A stretch of DNA of 64,000 nucleotides from Ereboglobus luteus (GTDB lineage Bacteria; Verrucomicrobiota; Verrucomicrobiia; Opitutales; Opitutaceae). A model generated the notes under the pieces. It ran no database searches and was not told where the DNA came from. It worked only from the letters and a program-made list of their open reading frames with translations. A program made the position numbers and the translations under genes. The DNA is taken from assembly GCF_003096195.1 (NCBI RefSeq), contig NZ_CP023004.1, forward strand, positions 287,299 through 351,298, given 5' to 3'. Within the stretch, counting starts at the first letter, position 1. Each line of letters opens with the position of its first letter. Positions 12,221 to 22,037 of the stretch are shown piece by piece.

Positions 12221-12381
12221 AAAAATATTCGGCGAAACTATTCGCTTCCGGTGAAAGGGCGCAACCCAAAGCAATGCCGCAATCAAACATTGACCGCGCG
12301 CGCGCGCATCATCACCGTGTCCGGTTTCAAAATTTCAAACACTCCGGCAAACACGCTTCCAACACCTCCCATTTTCTCAAC

Positions 12382-13704
12382 GTGAATATCGATATCAAAG
12401 ACGTCTCCACCACACGCAAAAGCATGGCTGTTTCGCTCACAAAGGACGAAGTCGCCGCAGAGCACAAGGCCGTGCTTGCCGAATACATGAAGCACGCCCG
12501 CCTCCCCGGCTTCCGTCCCGGCAAGGCGCCCGCCGCCATGGTCCAGCGCCAGTTTGGCAAACAAATCGACGAGGAGTTCAAGAACCGCGTCGCCTCCAAG
12601 GCCTACCGCGACGGACTCAAGGAATCCAAGCTCGACGTCCTCACCATCACCGACATCCAGACCGGCGACATCAAGCCCGACGCCGACGCCACCATCACCG
12701 TCACCGTCGATGTGCGCCCCGAGTTCGAGCTGCCCGAATACAACGAGCTGCCCACCGCCATCGCCCCCACCGACCCAACCGACGAGGAGATTGACGCCGC
12801 CATCAACGCCCTTCGCTCCGAAAGCGCCAAGTTCGAGGTCAGCCAGGGTCCCGCCAAAAAAGGCGACTACATCAAGCTCTCCTACGAAGGCACGCTCGAT
12901 GACAAACCGCTCACTGAAATTGTCGGCGACAAACAAATCTACGCCAAGGCGCCCACCACGTGGGAGGAAGTCGAAGGCGAGCACGAGGGAGTGATCCCCG
13001 GCCTCGGCAAACACCTCGCCGACGTGAAACCCGGCGACAAGAAAACCGTGTCAGCCACCTACCCGGAACAATTCGAAGGCGTCCCCGCCCTCGCCGGCAA
13101 GACCGTCAGCTACGCCATCGAAGTGCAGGAAATCCGCACCCGCGAGCTTCCCGCCCTCGACGAGGAGTTTTTCAAGGCCCAAAACGTCGAAAATCTCGAC
13201 GCACTCAAAACCCGCGTCCGCGAAGGGCTCAAAAGCCGCAAGGAATACGAAAACCGCCAGTCCCAGCGCCGCCAGATCACCGACACGCTGATCGGCAAAA
13301 CCGAGTTTGAAGTCCCCGCCTCGCTCCTTGAGGACGAAACGCAAGGCGTTCTCCGCAACATCGTCGAGGACAACATGCGCCGCGGCGTCCCCGAGGAGGA
13401 ACTCGAGAAAAACAAAAAAGAGCTCTACGAAAGCGCCCAGAAATCCGCGCTCATCCGCGCCAAGACCCGCCTCATCCTCGCCAAGATCGCCGAGAAGGAG
13501 GACGTCAAGGTCGATGAAAAAGACATCGACGCCTTCATCTACCGCGAAGCCATGATGACCCGCCAGAGCCCTGACAAACTCGTCAAGGAACTCACCAAGG
13601 ATCAGAGCCGCCTCCGCGCGGTCCAGCAGGCAATCATCATCGACAAGGCGCTTGATCTGGTCGTCTCCAAGGCCAAAATCTCCCTCGTCACGCCCAAGGC
13701 TTGA
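12382..13704 (+). CDS. tig: trigger factor, ribosome-associated chaperone
   Basis: About 440 residues from a GTG start (MNIDIKDVSTTRK); the open frame extends upstream without similarity. The N-terminal ribosome-binding domain has the GFRPGKAP signature at about residues 55-62. An FKBP-type PPIase domain follows (about 160-250, AKKGDYIKLSYEGTLDD...PEQFEGVPALAGK). The C-terminal helical chaperone arms extend to the end. It binds nascent chains at the ribosome exit. It lies directly upstream of clpP, the common tig-clpP order, although no clpX follows. Confidence 0.93.
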   Translation: MNIDIKDVSTTRKSMAVSLTKDEVAAEHKAVLAEYMKHARLPGFRPGKAPAAMVQRQFGKQIDEEFKNRVASKAYRDGLKESKLDVLTITDIQTGDIKPDADATITVTVDVRPEFELPEYNELPTAIAPTDPTDEEIDAAINALRSESAKFEVSQGPAKKGDYIKLSYEGTLDDKPLTEIVGDKQIYAKAPTTWEEVEGEHEGVIPGLGKHLADVKPGDKKTVSATYPEQFEGVPALAGKTVSYAIEVQEIRTRELPALDEEFFKAQNVENLDALKTRVREGLKSRKEYENRQSQRRQITDTLIGKTEFEVPASLLEDETQGVLRNIVEDNMRRGVPEEELEKNKKELYESAQKSALIRAKTRLILAKIAEKEDVKVDEKDIDAFIYREAMMTRQSPDKLVKELTKDQSRLRAVQQAIIIDKALDLVVSKAKISLVTPKA

Positions 13705-13739
13705 CGCCTCTGGCACAATCTTAATCCAGAACAAAAACC

Positions 13740-13803
13740 GGCAGGGCGAAGCCTCCGGGTGAGCCGAAAAATCGAACGGCCCGCCCGGAGGCTTCGCCTT
13801 GCT
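13740..13803. repeat. dispersed palindromic element, copy 1
   Basis: Long arms (about 13740-13763 and 13780-13803) with a core of AGGGCGAAGCCTCCGGG and its near-complement. It lies between tig and clpP. Related hairpins occur at 21001-21079 and 33727-33789. It may also act as a transcriptional hairpin, but no T-run follows. Confidence 0.8.
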
Positions 13804-13823
13804 CTCCAAACCTAAAAAATTTA

Positions 13824-14435
13824 ATGAGCTACTATCTTCCCTACGTCGTTGAAAACACAGGCCGCGAAGTCCGCCAGTGGGATATTTACAGCCGCCTCCT
13901 CAAGGACCGCATCGTTTTTATCGGTTCGCCCATCGACGATGTCGTTTCAAACAACGTCATCGCCCAGCTGCTCTTCCTTCAAATGGAAGACCCCAAGAAA
14001 GACATCCACCTCTACATCAACTCCCCCGGCGGCGTTGTCACGGGCGGCATGGCAATCTACGACACGATCAACTTTCTCCAGTGCGACGTCGTCACCTACT
14101 GCATCGGCATGGCCGCGAGCATGGCCACCGTGCTGCTCGCCGCCGGCACCAAGGGCAAGCGATTCGCGCTCCCCAACAGCCGCGTCATGATTCACCAGCC
14201 CTCCGGAGGCGCGGGCGGCCAGGCGGCCGACATCGCCATCGCCGCGCGTGAAATCATCCGCTGGCGCGCCACACTCAACGAGGTCATCGCCCGCCACACG
14301 GGAAAAACCGCCGCCCAAGTCGAAAAAGACTCCGACCGCGATTATTACATGACCGCCCACGAGGCCAAGGCCTACGGCCTCGTCGACCAAGTCGTAGAAT
14401 CCACCCGCCAGGTGCAAACCATCGCCACGGCTTAA
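13824..14435 (+). CDS. clpP: ATP-dependent Clp protease proteolytic subunit
   Basis: A 203-residue serine peptidase of the ClpP family. The catalytic triad is readable as Ser99 (GMAASM), His124 (IHQPSGG) and Asp173 (SDRDYYM). The oxyanion strand INSPGG is present. It forms the tetradecameric degradation chamber used with ClpX/ClpA. It lies downstream of tig; clpX is not in the window. Confidence 0.95.
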   Translation: MSYYLPYVVENTGREVRQWDIYSRLLKDRIVFIGSPIDDVVSNNVIAQLLFLQMEDPKKDIHLYINSPGGVVTGGMAIYDTINFLQCDVVTYCIGMAASMATVLLAAGTKGKRFALPNSRVMIHQPSGGAGGQAADIAIAAREIIRWRATLNEVIARHTGKTAAQVEKDSDRDYYMTAHEAKAYGLVDQVVESTRQVQTIATA

Positions 14436-14539
14436 ACCGCCGCGTGGTTTCAAGGCGCGTGTGTTCAGGGTTCACGGTTTAGGCTGGCCTCACTGGTCAG
14501 GGATCAGTTTTCCATCCCGAAACTGACCTAAACATTTTC

Positions 14540-14566
14540 TTGCCACACGCACCGCGGCCCTATGTT
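14540..14566 (+). promoter_or_regulatory. candidate promoter of rpsB-tsf, followed by a long leader
   Basis: TTGCCA (14540-14545) and TATGTT (14561-14566) are separated by 15 bases, which is short. The following leader of about 130 bases to rpsB contains a GC-rich inverted repeat around 14643-14685 (GGCGGCC...GGCCGGCC). This could be an S2 autoregulatory leader structure. Assignment is tentative. Confidence 0.3.
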
Positions 14567-14694
14567 TTTATCAGCTTTCCTCCGCACAACGCGGTTTGGA
14601 AAAACCAACAACACAACAATAACCAAAACATCCAAAACGATCGCAAGGCGGCCCGTCGGCCGGCCTGTGTAGTCGCCAAAGATACATAGATCAC

Positions 14695-15591
<897 letters not shown>

Positions 15592-15645
15592 TTCGCGCGC
15601 GCGCAACCAAACACAAAAACTCAAAATAAAAACTTACACATAAAA

Positions 15646-16239
15646 ATGAGCACACCCGTTTCCGCACAAACCGTTAAGGAACTCCGCGAAAAGACCGGCG
15701 CCGGTCTCCTCGACTGCCAGAAAGCGCTCGCCGAAACCGGCGGCAACATTGAGGAAGCCATCACCCTCCTCCGTAAAAAGGGAGCCGCCACCGCCGACAA
15801 AAAAGCCGGCCGCGCCACCAAGGAAGGCCTCATCTGGAGCTACATTCACAGCAACAACAAAGTCGGCGTTCTCATCGAAGTGAACTGCGAGACCGATTTC
15901 GTTGCCCGCAACGAAGACTTCAAGGCCTTCTGCAACGACCTCTGCCTCCAAGTCGCCGCGTCCAGCCCGCTCTACGTCACCCGTGACGAAGTGCCCGAGG
16001 CCGCCATCGCCGCCGAGCGCGAAATCGCCGTCGCCCAAGTGCAAGGCAAGCCCCCCGCGGCAATCCAGAAGATCGTCGAGGGCAAGCTCGAGAAATACTA
16101 CTCGACCATCTGCCTTCTCGACCAGCCCTTCGTGAAGAACCCGGACAAGACCATCAAGGAAATCCTCACCGAGAAAATCGCGACCATCGGCGAGAACATG
16201 AGCATCCGCCGCTTCACCCGCTACCAGCTCGGCGCCTAA
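15646..16239 (+). CDS. tsf: translation elongation factor Ts (short form)
   Basis: 197 residues, the short EF-Ts architecture with a single core subdomain rather than the roughly 280-residue E. coli type. The N-terminal UBA-like domain is KELREKTGAGLLDCQKAL. The conserved TDFVARNEDF motif, which contacts EF-Tu, is present. It catalyses GDP release from EF-Tu. It ends intact and is followed by a terminator, so the length is natural. Confidence 0.94.
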   Translation: MSTPVSAQTVKELREKTGAGLLDCQKALAETGGNIEEAITLLRKKGAATADKKAGRATKEGLIWSYIHSNNKVGVLIEVNCETDFVARNEDFKAFCNDLCLQVAASSPLYVTRDEVPEAAIAAEREIAVAQVQGKPPAAIQKIVEGKLEKYYSTICLLDQPFVKNPDKTIKEILTEKIATIGENMSIRRFTRYQLGA

Positions 16240-16273
16240 TCCGGCCAACGCGAAAAATCCTTCAAACACCACA

Positions 16274-16305
16274 AACGCTCCGCCCAAAACGCGGGGCGTT
16301 TTTTT
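16274..16305 (+). terminator. intrinsic terminator of rpsB-tsf
   Basis: The stem ACGCTCCGC / GCGGGGCGT (one G-U pair) has a short loop and seven Ts. It lies 35 bp after tsf, almost touching the convergent aminotransferase gene. Confidence 0.88.
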
Positions 16306-16308
16306 AAG

Positions 16309-17589
16309 TCAAAACTGTTTCGCCACTGATGCGAAGCGGCGCGCGGCCTCCTCCAAATCCGCGAGGCCAAGCACGCCAAAGCTCAAGCGGATGAAATTCT
16401 TTTCCGGCGAATCACCGAAGCACAAATCACCCGGCACATAAAGCACGCCCGCCTCGATGCACGCGTGGCAAAACGCCGAGTCCATGCCCGTGTCGAGTCC
16501 GTGCGGCGCCTCCAGCCAGATGTATAGCCCGCCGGTCGGCTCGACCCATTTCCAGCCGCATTCGCGCAAACCGGCCGCGATAAGCGCGCCGTGCAACGCG
16601 AGCATTTTCGCCTGGTATGCCGGCCTCAGGCGCGCGAGCTGGCGTTCGTAATTCTTGCCCGCCAGGGCATGCTCCATGATCGCCTGTCCGAAATTCGCGG
16701 AGCCGAAATCGTGATGGCCTTTCACATGGAGCATCCTGCCGCGCCACGCCTCGTCGGTGCATGCGCCGTAACCGACCTTCAAACCCGTCGCGAAGGGTTT
16801 TGTGAGCGTGGCGGTGTAAAGTTTCGGGAACGGCTTCCAGGCCGGAAGGGCGAGCACGCTGCGCGCGCTGTATTCATTTTCAAAATACAATTCGCGATAC
16901 GCGGCGTCCTCGATCACCGGGATGAACATGCCTCGCGCCGCGAGAGTTTCGGCGATGCCGTTCTTTTCCGCCTCGTCGAGACAGCGCGCCGACGGGTTGC
17001 AGAAATAACTCACAAAATAAACCGCGCGCACACGGCGCCCCTCCTCGCGCAAATCATCGAGCAGCTTGCCAAGCGCAACGGTGTCGATGCGGTTTCCCGC
17101 GTCGATGGGCAGCGAGCGAGCCTCAATGCCCAGGCCGCGCAGCATTTCCAAAAAAACAAAATAGCTCGGACGATCCACCAGCACGACATCGCCCGGATCA
17201 CACAGCACCTGCATCGCCAGATACAACGCCTGCTGTGAGCCGTTTGTAATGAACACATCCCGCTCGGACAGGCTCCCGTCGCTCCCAAGACGGTCCGCGC
17301 GCGAAATCCGTTCCGCAATCAACCGGCGCAAGGTTACGCGCCCCTGGTTTGTGCCGTATTGGAGAAACTCATTGTTGCTCGCCACCGCGTCCGCGCACAA
17401 CGCCCTCCATGCCTCGCCGACAAAATCCACCGGCAGCGTGGCATTGTCCGTGAACCCCGCCGCAAGCGACAACAGCCCCGGCGTTTCCAGCGCCATCGCC
17501 ATGAGGCGGGCGATTGTCGGCGGAGCGGCGCGCTCGCCGAGCCGGGAAAACATAGTGGTGTGGTTGTGCGTGTTGTGTGATGCGGACAT
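16309..17589 (-). CDS. PLP-dependent aminotransferase (class I/II, LysN/MocR-like)
   Basis: About 426 residues from MSASHNTH; alternative starts lie six codons upstream and at MFSRLGER. It is a fold-type I aminotransferase: YGTNQGRVTLRR, NGSQQALYLAMQVLCDPGD (cofactor phosphate region), SYFCNPSAR and VIEDAAYREL (Asp contacting the pyridine N). The Schiff-base Lys is in TLTKPFATGLKVGY. The C-terminal Arg for the substrate carboxylate is in IRLSFG. It resembles 2-aminoadipate / multi-substrate aminotransferases; the exact donor and acceptor are not determined. It converges on tsf. Confidence 0.82.
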   Translation of the reverse strand: MSASHNTHNHTTMFSRLGERAAPPTIARLMAMALETPGLLSLAAGFTDNATLPVDFVGEAWRALCADAVASNNEFLQYGTNQGRVTLRRLIAERISRADRLGSDGSLSERDVFITNGSQQALYLAMQVLCDPGDVVLVDRPSYFVFLEMLRGLGIEARSLPIDAGNRIDTVALGKLLDDLREEGRRVRAVYFVSYFCNPSARCLDEAEKNGIAETLAARGMFIPVIEDAAYRELYFENEYSARSVLALPAWKPFPKLYTATLTKPFATGLKVGYGACTDEAWRGRMLHVKGHHDFGSANFGQAIMEHALAGKNYERQLARLRPAYQAKMLALHGALIAAGLRECGWKWVEPTGGLYIWLEAPHGLDTGMDSAFCHACIEAGVLYVPGDLCFGDSPEKNFIRLSFGVLGLADLEEAARRFASVAKQF

Positions 17590-17913
17590 GAAAGAAAACG
17601 TCATCAAAGAAAAATACCCCGCGCCCGCTTTGGCGACGCTTGTTTTTTAAAACACGAGTGCCGTGCCAAGGTTTGTTTTTTTAACAGCCGGGGCGTGCTC
17701 GCCGGGCTCGACAAGAATTACGAGGAGGAAACGCGCCGGGTTCGACGTTTCAAGCGGTGGCAACAATCCACCAACCACCCCACCCCATTAACGCCGCGCC
17801 TGAAAAATGGTCTTATTCGGATAATGGTGTCACGGAATGGCGCAAACAGCGCTTGCAAGCCGCGCCGGACATTCGTCTTAATTTGCACTTCTTGCTGGCA
17901 GCAAACCGCTCAT
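17590..17913. other. intergenic stretch before tRNA-Leu
   Basis: About 320 bases between the divergent aminotransferase start and the tRNA. I see no protein gene. A weak promoter-like pair for the tRNA (TTGCAA at 17853-17858 and TCTTAA at 17876-17881, 17-base spacer) is the only element. Confidence 0.4.
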
Positions 17914-17997
17914 GCCCGGGTGGTGGAATGGCAGACACGAGGGTCTTAGAAGCCCTTGCCGAATGGCGTGCAGGTTCAAGTCCTGTCCCGGGCACCA
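17914..17997 (+). tRNA. tRNA-Leu (anticodon UAG)
   Basis: 84 nt including an encoded CCA (17995-17997). The acceptor arms are GCCCGGG and CCCGGGC. The anticodon loop CTTAGAA gives UAG. The long variable arm between the anticodon and T arms is typical of class II tRNA-Leu. The T loop GGTTCAAGTCC is canonical. It reads CUA and related CUN codons. Confidence 0.95.
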
Positions 17998-18064
17998 TTT
18001 TTCTCGCGCGTCGCAATGACCGGGAAAGCGATCAGGCGGTCGCATCACCGCCGTTTGATTTGAA

Positions 18065-18910
18065 TTATTTCGCCAGCAATTTTTCGAGTTGCTGTTCGAG
18101 GTCGTTACCGCGCAGGTCGGTGGCGACGATCTTGCCCTCCGCGTCCAGCAGGTATGTGGTGGGAATCGTTTCGACCCCGTATTTTTCGGAAAGCGTGTTT
18201 TGAGGATTGTCGCCTTCAAAGTATTGCGGCCACGGCATTTTTTGCTGCTCAATGTATTTCAGGAGCGCGTCCTTGTCGCGGTCGAGGCTGATGCCAATTA
18301 TCTCAAATCCCTTGTCGTGATATTTTTGATACGCGGCGAGGACGTTCGGAATTTCCGCGACACACGGCGGGCACCATGTCGCCCAAAAATCGATGAGCAC
18401 CACCTTGCCCTTGAATTGCGAAACAGTGAGCGGTTTTCCAGCGATGTCGGTCACGGAAAAATCGGGAAACACCTTGCCGGGTTGCAGCGCGGCCCTTGTC
18501 GCCTGTATCTCGCGAAGCTGCTTGAGTTGCTTGAGCATGTCGTCGACATGCGCGGCGGCCTGAGAGGTTGGATAATCCGTCTTGATGCGTTTCACGAGCG
18601 CCTCGGCCTTGTCGAAATCGGTGAGCACCTCGGCGTAAAAACCGGACTTCATGACGAGCACTTCGGCGAGCTCATCCGCGGGCGCCTTCGGGTTGGCGGC
18701 GATGATTTTATCGAACTCGGCGAGTTCGCCCGCAAACGCGGCCTCCGTTGGCTGTCCGGAAAAGTTTTGCAGCTTTTGGCGAAGCGAGGTCACCACCTTG
18801 CCCACTGCCGTCCGCACGTCGCCCGTTCCAGTCTGGGCGTTAATGGCCGGCGCGCACACGCCCGCCGCAATTGTCGCTGCAATCAAAATCATCCAGTGCT
18901 TCGTTTTCAT
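18065..18910 (-). CDS. secreted TlpA/ResA-like thioredoxin-fold protein
   Basis: 281 residues from MKTKHWMILIA. The signal peptide (about 1-25, INAQ) is followed by a helical, tetratricopeptide-like N-terminal region (about 35-140). A C-terminal thioredoxin/AhpC-TSA domain has the redox motif WATWCPPC (Cys180, Cys183) and the cis-Pro segment TIPTTYLLD. It probably reduces disulfides in exported or cytochrome-type proteins in the periplasm. It is the second of two tandem paralogues of identical architecture, about 110 bp apart. Confidence 0.87.
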   Translation of the reverse strand: MKTKHWMILIAATIAAGVCAPAINAQTGTGDVRTAVGKVVTSLRQKLQNFSGQPTEAAFAGELAEFDKIIAANPKAPADELAEVLVMKSGFYAEVLTDFDKAEALVKRIKTDYPTSQAAAHVDDMLKQLKQLREIQATRAALQPGKVFPDFSVTDIAGKPLTVSQFKGKVVLIDFWATWCPPCVAEIPNVLAAYQKYHDKGFEIIGISLDRDKDALLKYIEQQKMPWPQYFEGDNPQNTLSEKYGVETIPTTYLLDAEGKIVATDLRGNDLEQQLEKLLAK

Positions 18911-19022
18911 GAATTGTATAAGTTGTGTTAGAGTCATTGGCGGCGGGTTTGTTCAACCGGCCTTCCGTAAAACGCATGCGAAATTCCAGCGGCGCGCGCG
19001 TTGCGCATACCGGCGGGATCGC

Positions 19023-19922
19023 TCACTTGCTGAGCGCCTTGCGAACTTGTTTGTCGAGTTCGTCGCCGTGAAGATTTTTCGCGATGATGCGGCCTTCGCG
19101 ATCAAGCAAAAATGTAGAGGGAATCGAAAGCACGCCGTATTTCTCGACCATCCCGCCGTCCCACGATTTCCCATCGCAGGCCTGCCTCCAGGGCATGTTG
19201 TTTTTCGCGATGAAGGCGCGCAATGTCGCGATGTCCTTGTCGAGACTGATGCCGATCACCTCGAAGCCGTCGGCGCGGTATTTTTGATGCGCGGCAATCA
19301 CGCCGGGCATTTCTTCGCGGCACGGCGGGCACCATGTGGCCCAAAAGTCCACGAGCACGATCTTGCCGCGATACTGCTCCAGTGAAAGCGGTTTGCCGTC
19401 GATGTCCGTCAACGCAAACGCGGGGAACTGCACGCCGGGCTTGAGGGAGTCGCGGATCGCCATGCGCACTTTGCGCGCCTCGGCCTTGGCAATGTATTCC
19501 CCGACCCTGCCCGCCTGCGTGGTAGAGGGAAACTCGGTTTTTATCCGGCGGTAAATTTCAATCGCCTTGTCGGGATTGTCGAGGAAGCGCTGGTAAAGCG
19601 ATCCTTTCGTGACAAGCACCCGCGCCACGTCGTCGCTCTGCTCGGCCTTGTGGGTGGCGACGATTTCGTCGAGCGCGGCGATCTCCTCCTTGAGCAATTT
19701 TTCCGTGGCCTCATCGACCGCGGCCAGTTTCGCGCTGATGCGTTTTTCAACCGCCTCCAATTTTGCCGCGACGCCGGTTTTCCCGGATGCGGTTTGCACG
19801 GCCGCGAGCCATGCCGCCTGATCCGCCGCGCAGCTGCCGCAGAGCTCGCGCCCGGCAAATATGACCGCAAGCGGCGCGATGATGGCGAAAAGGAGATATG
19901 CGTATGGCAGATTTTGTTTCAT
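19023..19922 (-). CDS. membrane-anchored TlpA/ResA-like thioredoxin-fold protein
   Basis: 299 residues from MKQNLPYAYLL. An N-terminal membrane helix (about 7-23) is immediately followed by an additional CGSC motif (Cys28, Cys31). A helical region spans about 40-160, and the thioredoxin domain carries WATWCPPC (Cys198, Cys201) and SIPSTFLLD. It is a paralogue of the next gene downstream. The extra CxxC beside the membrane is absent from that paralogue and might relay electrons to the main site. It follows the isomerase gene by 55 bp, suggesting one transcript. Confidence 0.86.
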   Translation of the reverse strand: MKQNLPYAYLLFAIIAPLAVIFAGRELCGSCAADQAAWLAAVQTASGKTGVAAKLEAVEKRISAKLAAVDEATEKLLKEEIAALDEIVATHKAEQSDDVARVLVTKGSLYQRFLDNPDKAIEIYRRIKTEFPSTTQAGRVGEYIAKAEARKVRMAIRDSLKPGVQFPAFALTDIDGKPLSLEQYRGKIVLVDFWATWCPPCREEMPGVIAAHQKYRADGFEVIGISLDKDIATLRAFIAKNNMPWRQACDGKSWDGGMVEKYGVLSIPSTFLLDREGRIIAKNLHGDELDKQVRKALSK

Positions 19923-19977
19923 GGGTGATTTTGATGGTTGGTCTTCGCGAATTGTGTGGCAGAAATCAGCGCCCGTG

Positions 19978-20952
19978 TCAGCCACGCATGAGCGCCTCGA
20001 TTTTGTTTTTCGAGTTAATCACGTTTTCCACGGACACGCGCGGGCTGAGCTCAAGCACCAGCATGTGATGCGGTTTCCAAAAACGGCTGACCATTTCAAA
20101 ATCGATTTCCCCCGCGCCGATGGGCTGGTGATCGCGGCCGTCGGCGGTCGTGTCGTGCAAATGGAATCCGGCAAGCCGCCCGGCGTTTTTCTCCAAGTGC
20201 TCGCGGTGCGAAAGGATGCCCAGTTGCTCCTTCAGTCGCGCATGCCCCGTGTCGTGCCAGTAGGCGGCGGTATTGGGCCGCGCAAGGCCGTCGAGCAATT
20301 CCCCGAACTGATCGTCGAGCGGCAGCTCGTCGGGACGCTCGCGGTTTTCAAACCCAAGCGTCACGCCGCGCTCGACCGCGTATTCGCGGATTTCCCCGAT
20401 GCTCGCGCGCACCTGATTCCAGTAGGGGGGCATGCGCTCGCGAACTTTTCGGAGAACTTTTTCGCACAACGCCGCAAAGTCCGCCTCGCCCGCAAAACGC
20501 GCCGGCGCGTCATTTGCGCTGTAATATTCATCGGCGCGGGCGAGCAGTTTTTTCACGGGATTCCTCCACCAAAAACGCACGCTGCCCAAATGTGTCACCA
20601 GCACCCGCGCGCCAACCTGCGCCGCGAAATCCAGCGAGCGCCGTGTCTGCCGCACCCATTGATCGTGATGCGTCGGATCGCCGACCGACGGCTCGTAGGC
20701 GTTAGGCGCGGGGCGGCTGAACCCCGTCGGAAGCGGACAAAAATTGTGCGTCGAGCCGACCTTGATCACGCCCTCCTCAAGCGCGCGCAAAATCCCCGGC
20801 ACCAGCGTGACCTGAACCCCGTGGCTCAACTCCGCATGGGAAAACCCCATATCCGCAATCTCGCGCAACATCGCGTAACCATCCGTGTGCCGGTGCGAAC
20901 ACCAGCACGTGGAAAGCGCGAGCGTCGGAAAACTGGATTCGGCGGGGCTCAT
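19978..20952 (-). CDS. sugar phosphate isomerase/epimerase (xylose isomerase-like TIM barrel)
   Basis: A 324-residue member of the AP endonuclease 2 / xylose isomerase-like TIM-barrel superfamily. Metal-site residues appear in the usual places: GFENRERPDELP (Glu), YWHDTGHA (Asp/His) and HLHDTTADGRDHQPIGAGEIDF (His/Asp/Glu). It likely isomerises or epimerises a sugar, inositol or hydroxy-acid derivative; the substrate is unknown. It heads a run with the two TlpA-like genes. Confidence 0.8.
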   Translation of the reverse strand: MSPAESSFPTLALSTCWCSHRHTDGYAMLREIADMGFSHAELSHGVQVTLVPGILRALEEGVIKVGSTHNFCPLPTGFSRPAPNAYEPSVGDPTHHDQWVRQTRRSLDFAAQVGARVLVTHLGSVRFWWRNPVKKLLARADEYYSANDAPARFAGEADFAALCEKVLRKVRERMPPYWNQVRASIGEIREYAVERGVTLGFENRERPDELPLDDQFGELLDGLARPNTAAYWHDTGHARLKEQLGILSHREHLEKNAGRLAGFHLHDTTADGRDHQPIGAGEIDFEMVSRFWKPHHMLVLELSPRVSVENVINSKNKIEALMRG

Positions 20953-21000
20953 TTGAGGTCAATGTGACAGCGTCATTTGTTTGAAATTCTCAGGATAACG

Positions 21001-21079
21001 GTAGGGCGAAGCCTCCGGCTGAGCCGTTCATCTTTCAGGCGATTTGGCGCTTTCGGCTCAGCCGGAGGCTTTGCCCTAC
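21001..21079. repeat. dispersed palindromic element, copy 2
   Basis: A near-perfect inverted repeat: 21001-21026 against 21054-21079, with the GTAGGGCGAAGCCTCCGGC core of the family. It lies in the gap between the isomerase start and the rpsU end. Confidence 0.85.
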
Positions 21080-21142
21080 CCATGGAAATGCAAAAAAACA
21101 CGGCCATGGGCATAACAAGCCTGCCCCTCCCCTTCCCCGCAA

Positions 21143-21182
21143 ACACAAAAACCGCCTGCGACATCGAAGTCATCAGGCGGTT
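21143..21182 (-). terminator. intrinsic terminator of rpsU
   Basis: On the minus strand, AACCGCCTG and CAGGCGGTT flank a 15-base loop and run into TTTTTGTGTTT, 26 bp after the rpsU stop. Confidence 0.8.
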
Positions 21183-21208
21183 CGAAAGTGAAAACAGCGT
21201 GTCTACGC

Positions 21209-21406
21209 TCAGTCCGCGTAACGGCGGCGGAGCATGGCGGTGAAGGCCATGACCTTCTCCTTGCGGCGGCGCTTGTCACAAGGTTTTTCGTAGTAACGCT
21301 TTGCGCGAACACCACGGATGATGTTTTCGCGCTCGAGCTTCTTCTTCATGCGGCGGAGCGCACGATCAACGGGCTCGTTTTTGCGGATTTTGATTTCGAT
21401 GGACAT
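21209..21406 (-). CDS. rpsU: 30S ribosomal protein S21
   Basis: A 65-residue basic protein with the S21 signature (IKIRKNEPVDRALRRMKKK, then RYYEKPCDKRRRK). It binds the 16S 3' region and assists initiation. It is a monocistronic gene with its own terminator. Its upstream side borders the insertion-sequence remnants, marking the conserved edge of the accessory island. Confidence 0.95.
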   Translation of the reverse strand: MSIEIKIRKNEPVDRALRRMKKKLERENIIRGVRAKRYYEKPCDKRRRKEKVMAFTAMLRRRYAD

Positions 21407-21543
21407 GTGTGTTTCTTAACGGATTGGTCGGAAAAAGATGTGAACTACGCAGGATATCCGCCCCCGCGTCAAACGAAATTTCCTAACATTCTCATCATCC
21501 CATAAGCGCCATGCGGTGGTGTTTGAAAATGCGAGCATGTGAG

Positions 21544-21689
21544 GAAAGGAACCCCTCGTCAAACGTGTCGTAATACACCGCAAAACATCTCGCCGGGAAA
21601 CCACGGTCGGCATTACGGCCACCGCGCATCCCAAGGTGGGTCAATTCCTCGTGTCTGCTACCGGGTCAGTTCTCAGTGCCTGTTTGCAG
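21544..21689. repeat. roughly 146-bp direct repeat, copy 1 (IS-associated)
   Basis: Nearly identical to 21893-22037. Its right end holds two tandem 25-base degenerate units (21638-21662 and 21663-21687), both beginning GGGTCA and containing GTGYCTG. Such multiple terminal repeats resemble ends of IS21-type elements, though this is only inference. The right boundary is exactly where the IS256-like transposase fragment breaks off. Confidence 0.8.
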
Positions 21690-21832
21690 AGCGTTTGCTC
21701 CACCGTGCTTAGCACCACCTTGTCCAGGTGGCCTTTGATCATGCTTTCGTCCACGCGGATCACTCCGCCAGACAGCGCTTTGCCGACGGCCTCGTTGCCG
21801 CCTTCATCTGGGTTTTCAGTTTTTTGGTTCAT
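21690..21832 (-). pseudogene. truncated IS256-family-like transposase (N-terminal fragment)
   Basis: About 48 codons from a normal-looking start, including RVDESMIKGHLDKVVLSTVE, resemble the N-terminus of IS256/Mutator-type transposases. The similarity stops abruptly at the boundary with the 146-bp repeat. The in-frame continuation (CKQALRTDPVA...) is shared with an unrelated transposase fragment at 22038-22183 and so belongs to the repeat. The catalytic DDE region is absent. Confidence 0.65.
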
Positions 21833-21892
21833 CGGGAGTAGTCCCCCGCTGCTATAGCTTTAAAAAATGTGCGCAAGTTTCCGGACGTTATC

Positions 21893-22037
21893 GAAAGGCC
21901 CCCTCGTCAAACGTGTCGTAACACACCGTAAAACATCTCGCTGGGAAACCACGGTCGGCCTTGCGGTCACCGCGCATCCCAAGGTGGGTCAATTCCTCGT
22001 GCCTGCTACCGGGTCAGTTCTCAGTGCCTGTTTGCAG
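21893..22037. repeat. roughly 145-bp direct repeat, copy 2 (IS-associated)
   Basis: Second copy of the 21544-21689 repeat, in the same orientation, with the two 25-base units at 21986-22010 and 22011-22035. Its right end joins the truncated IS3-type orfA fragment. The 60 bases between the first transposase remnant and this copy show nothing recognisable. Confidence 0.8.

Noticed and set aside
21416-21634. 72-aa minus-strand ORF beside rpsU
   Set aside because: It overlaps the IS-associated repeat, has no recognisable domain, and its second-copy counterpart is disrupted.
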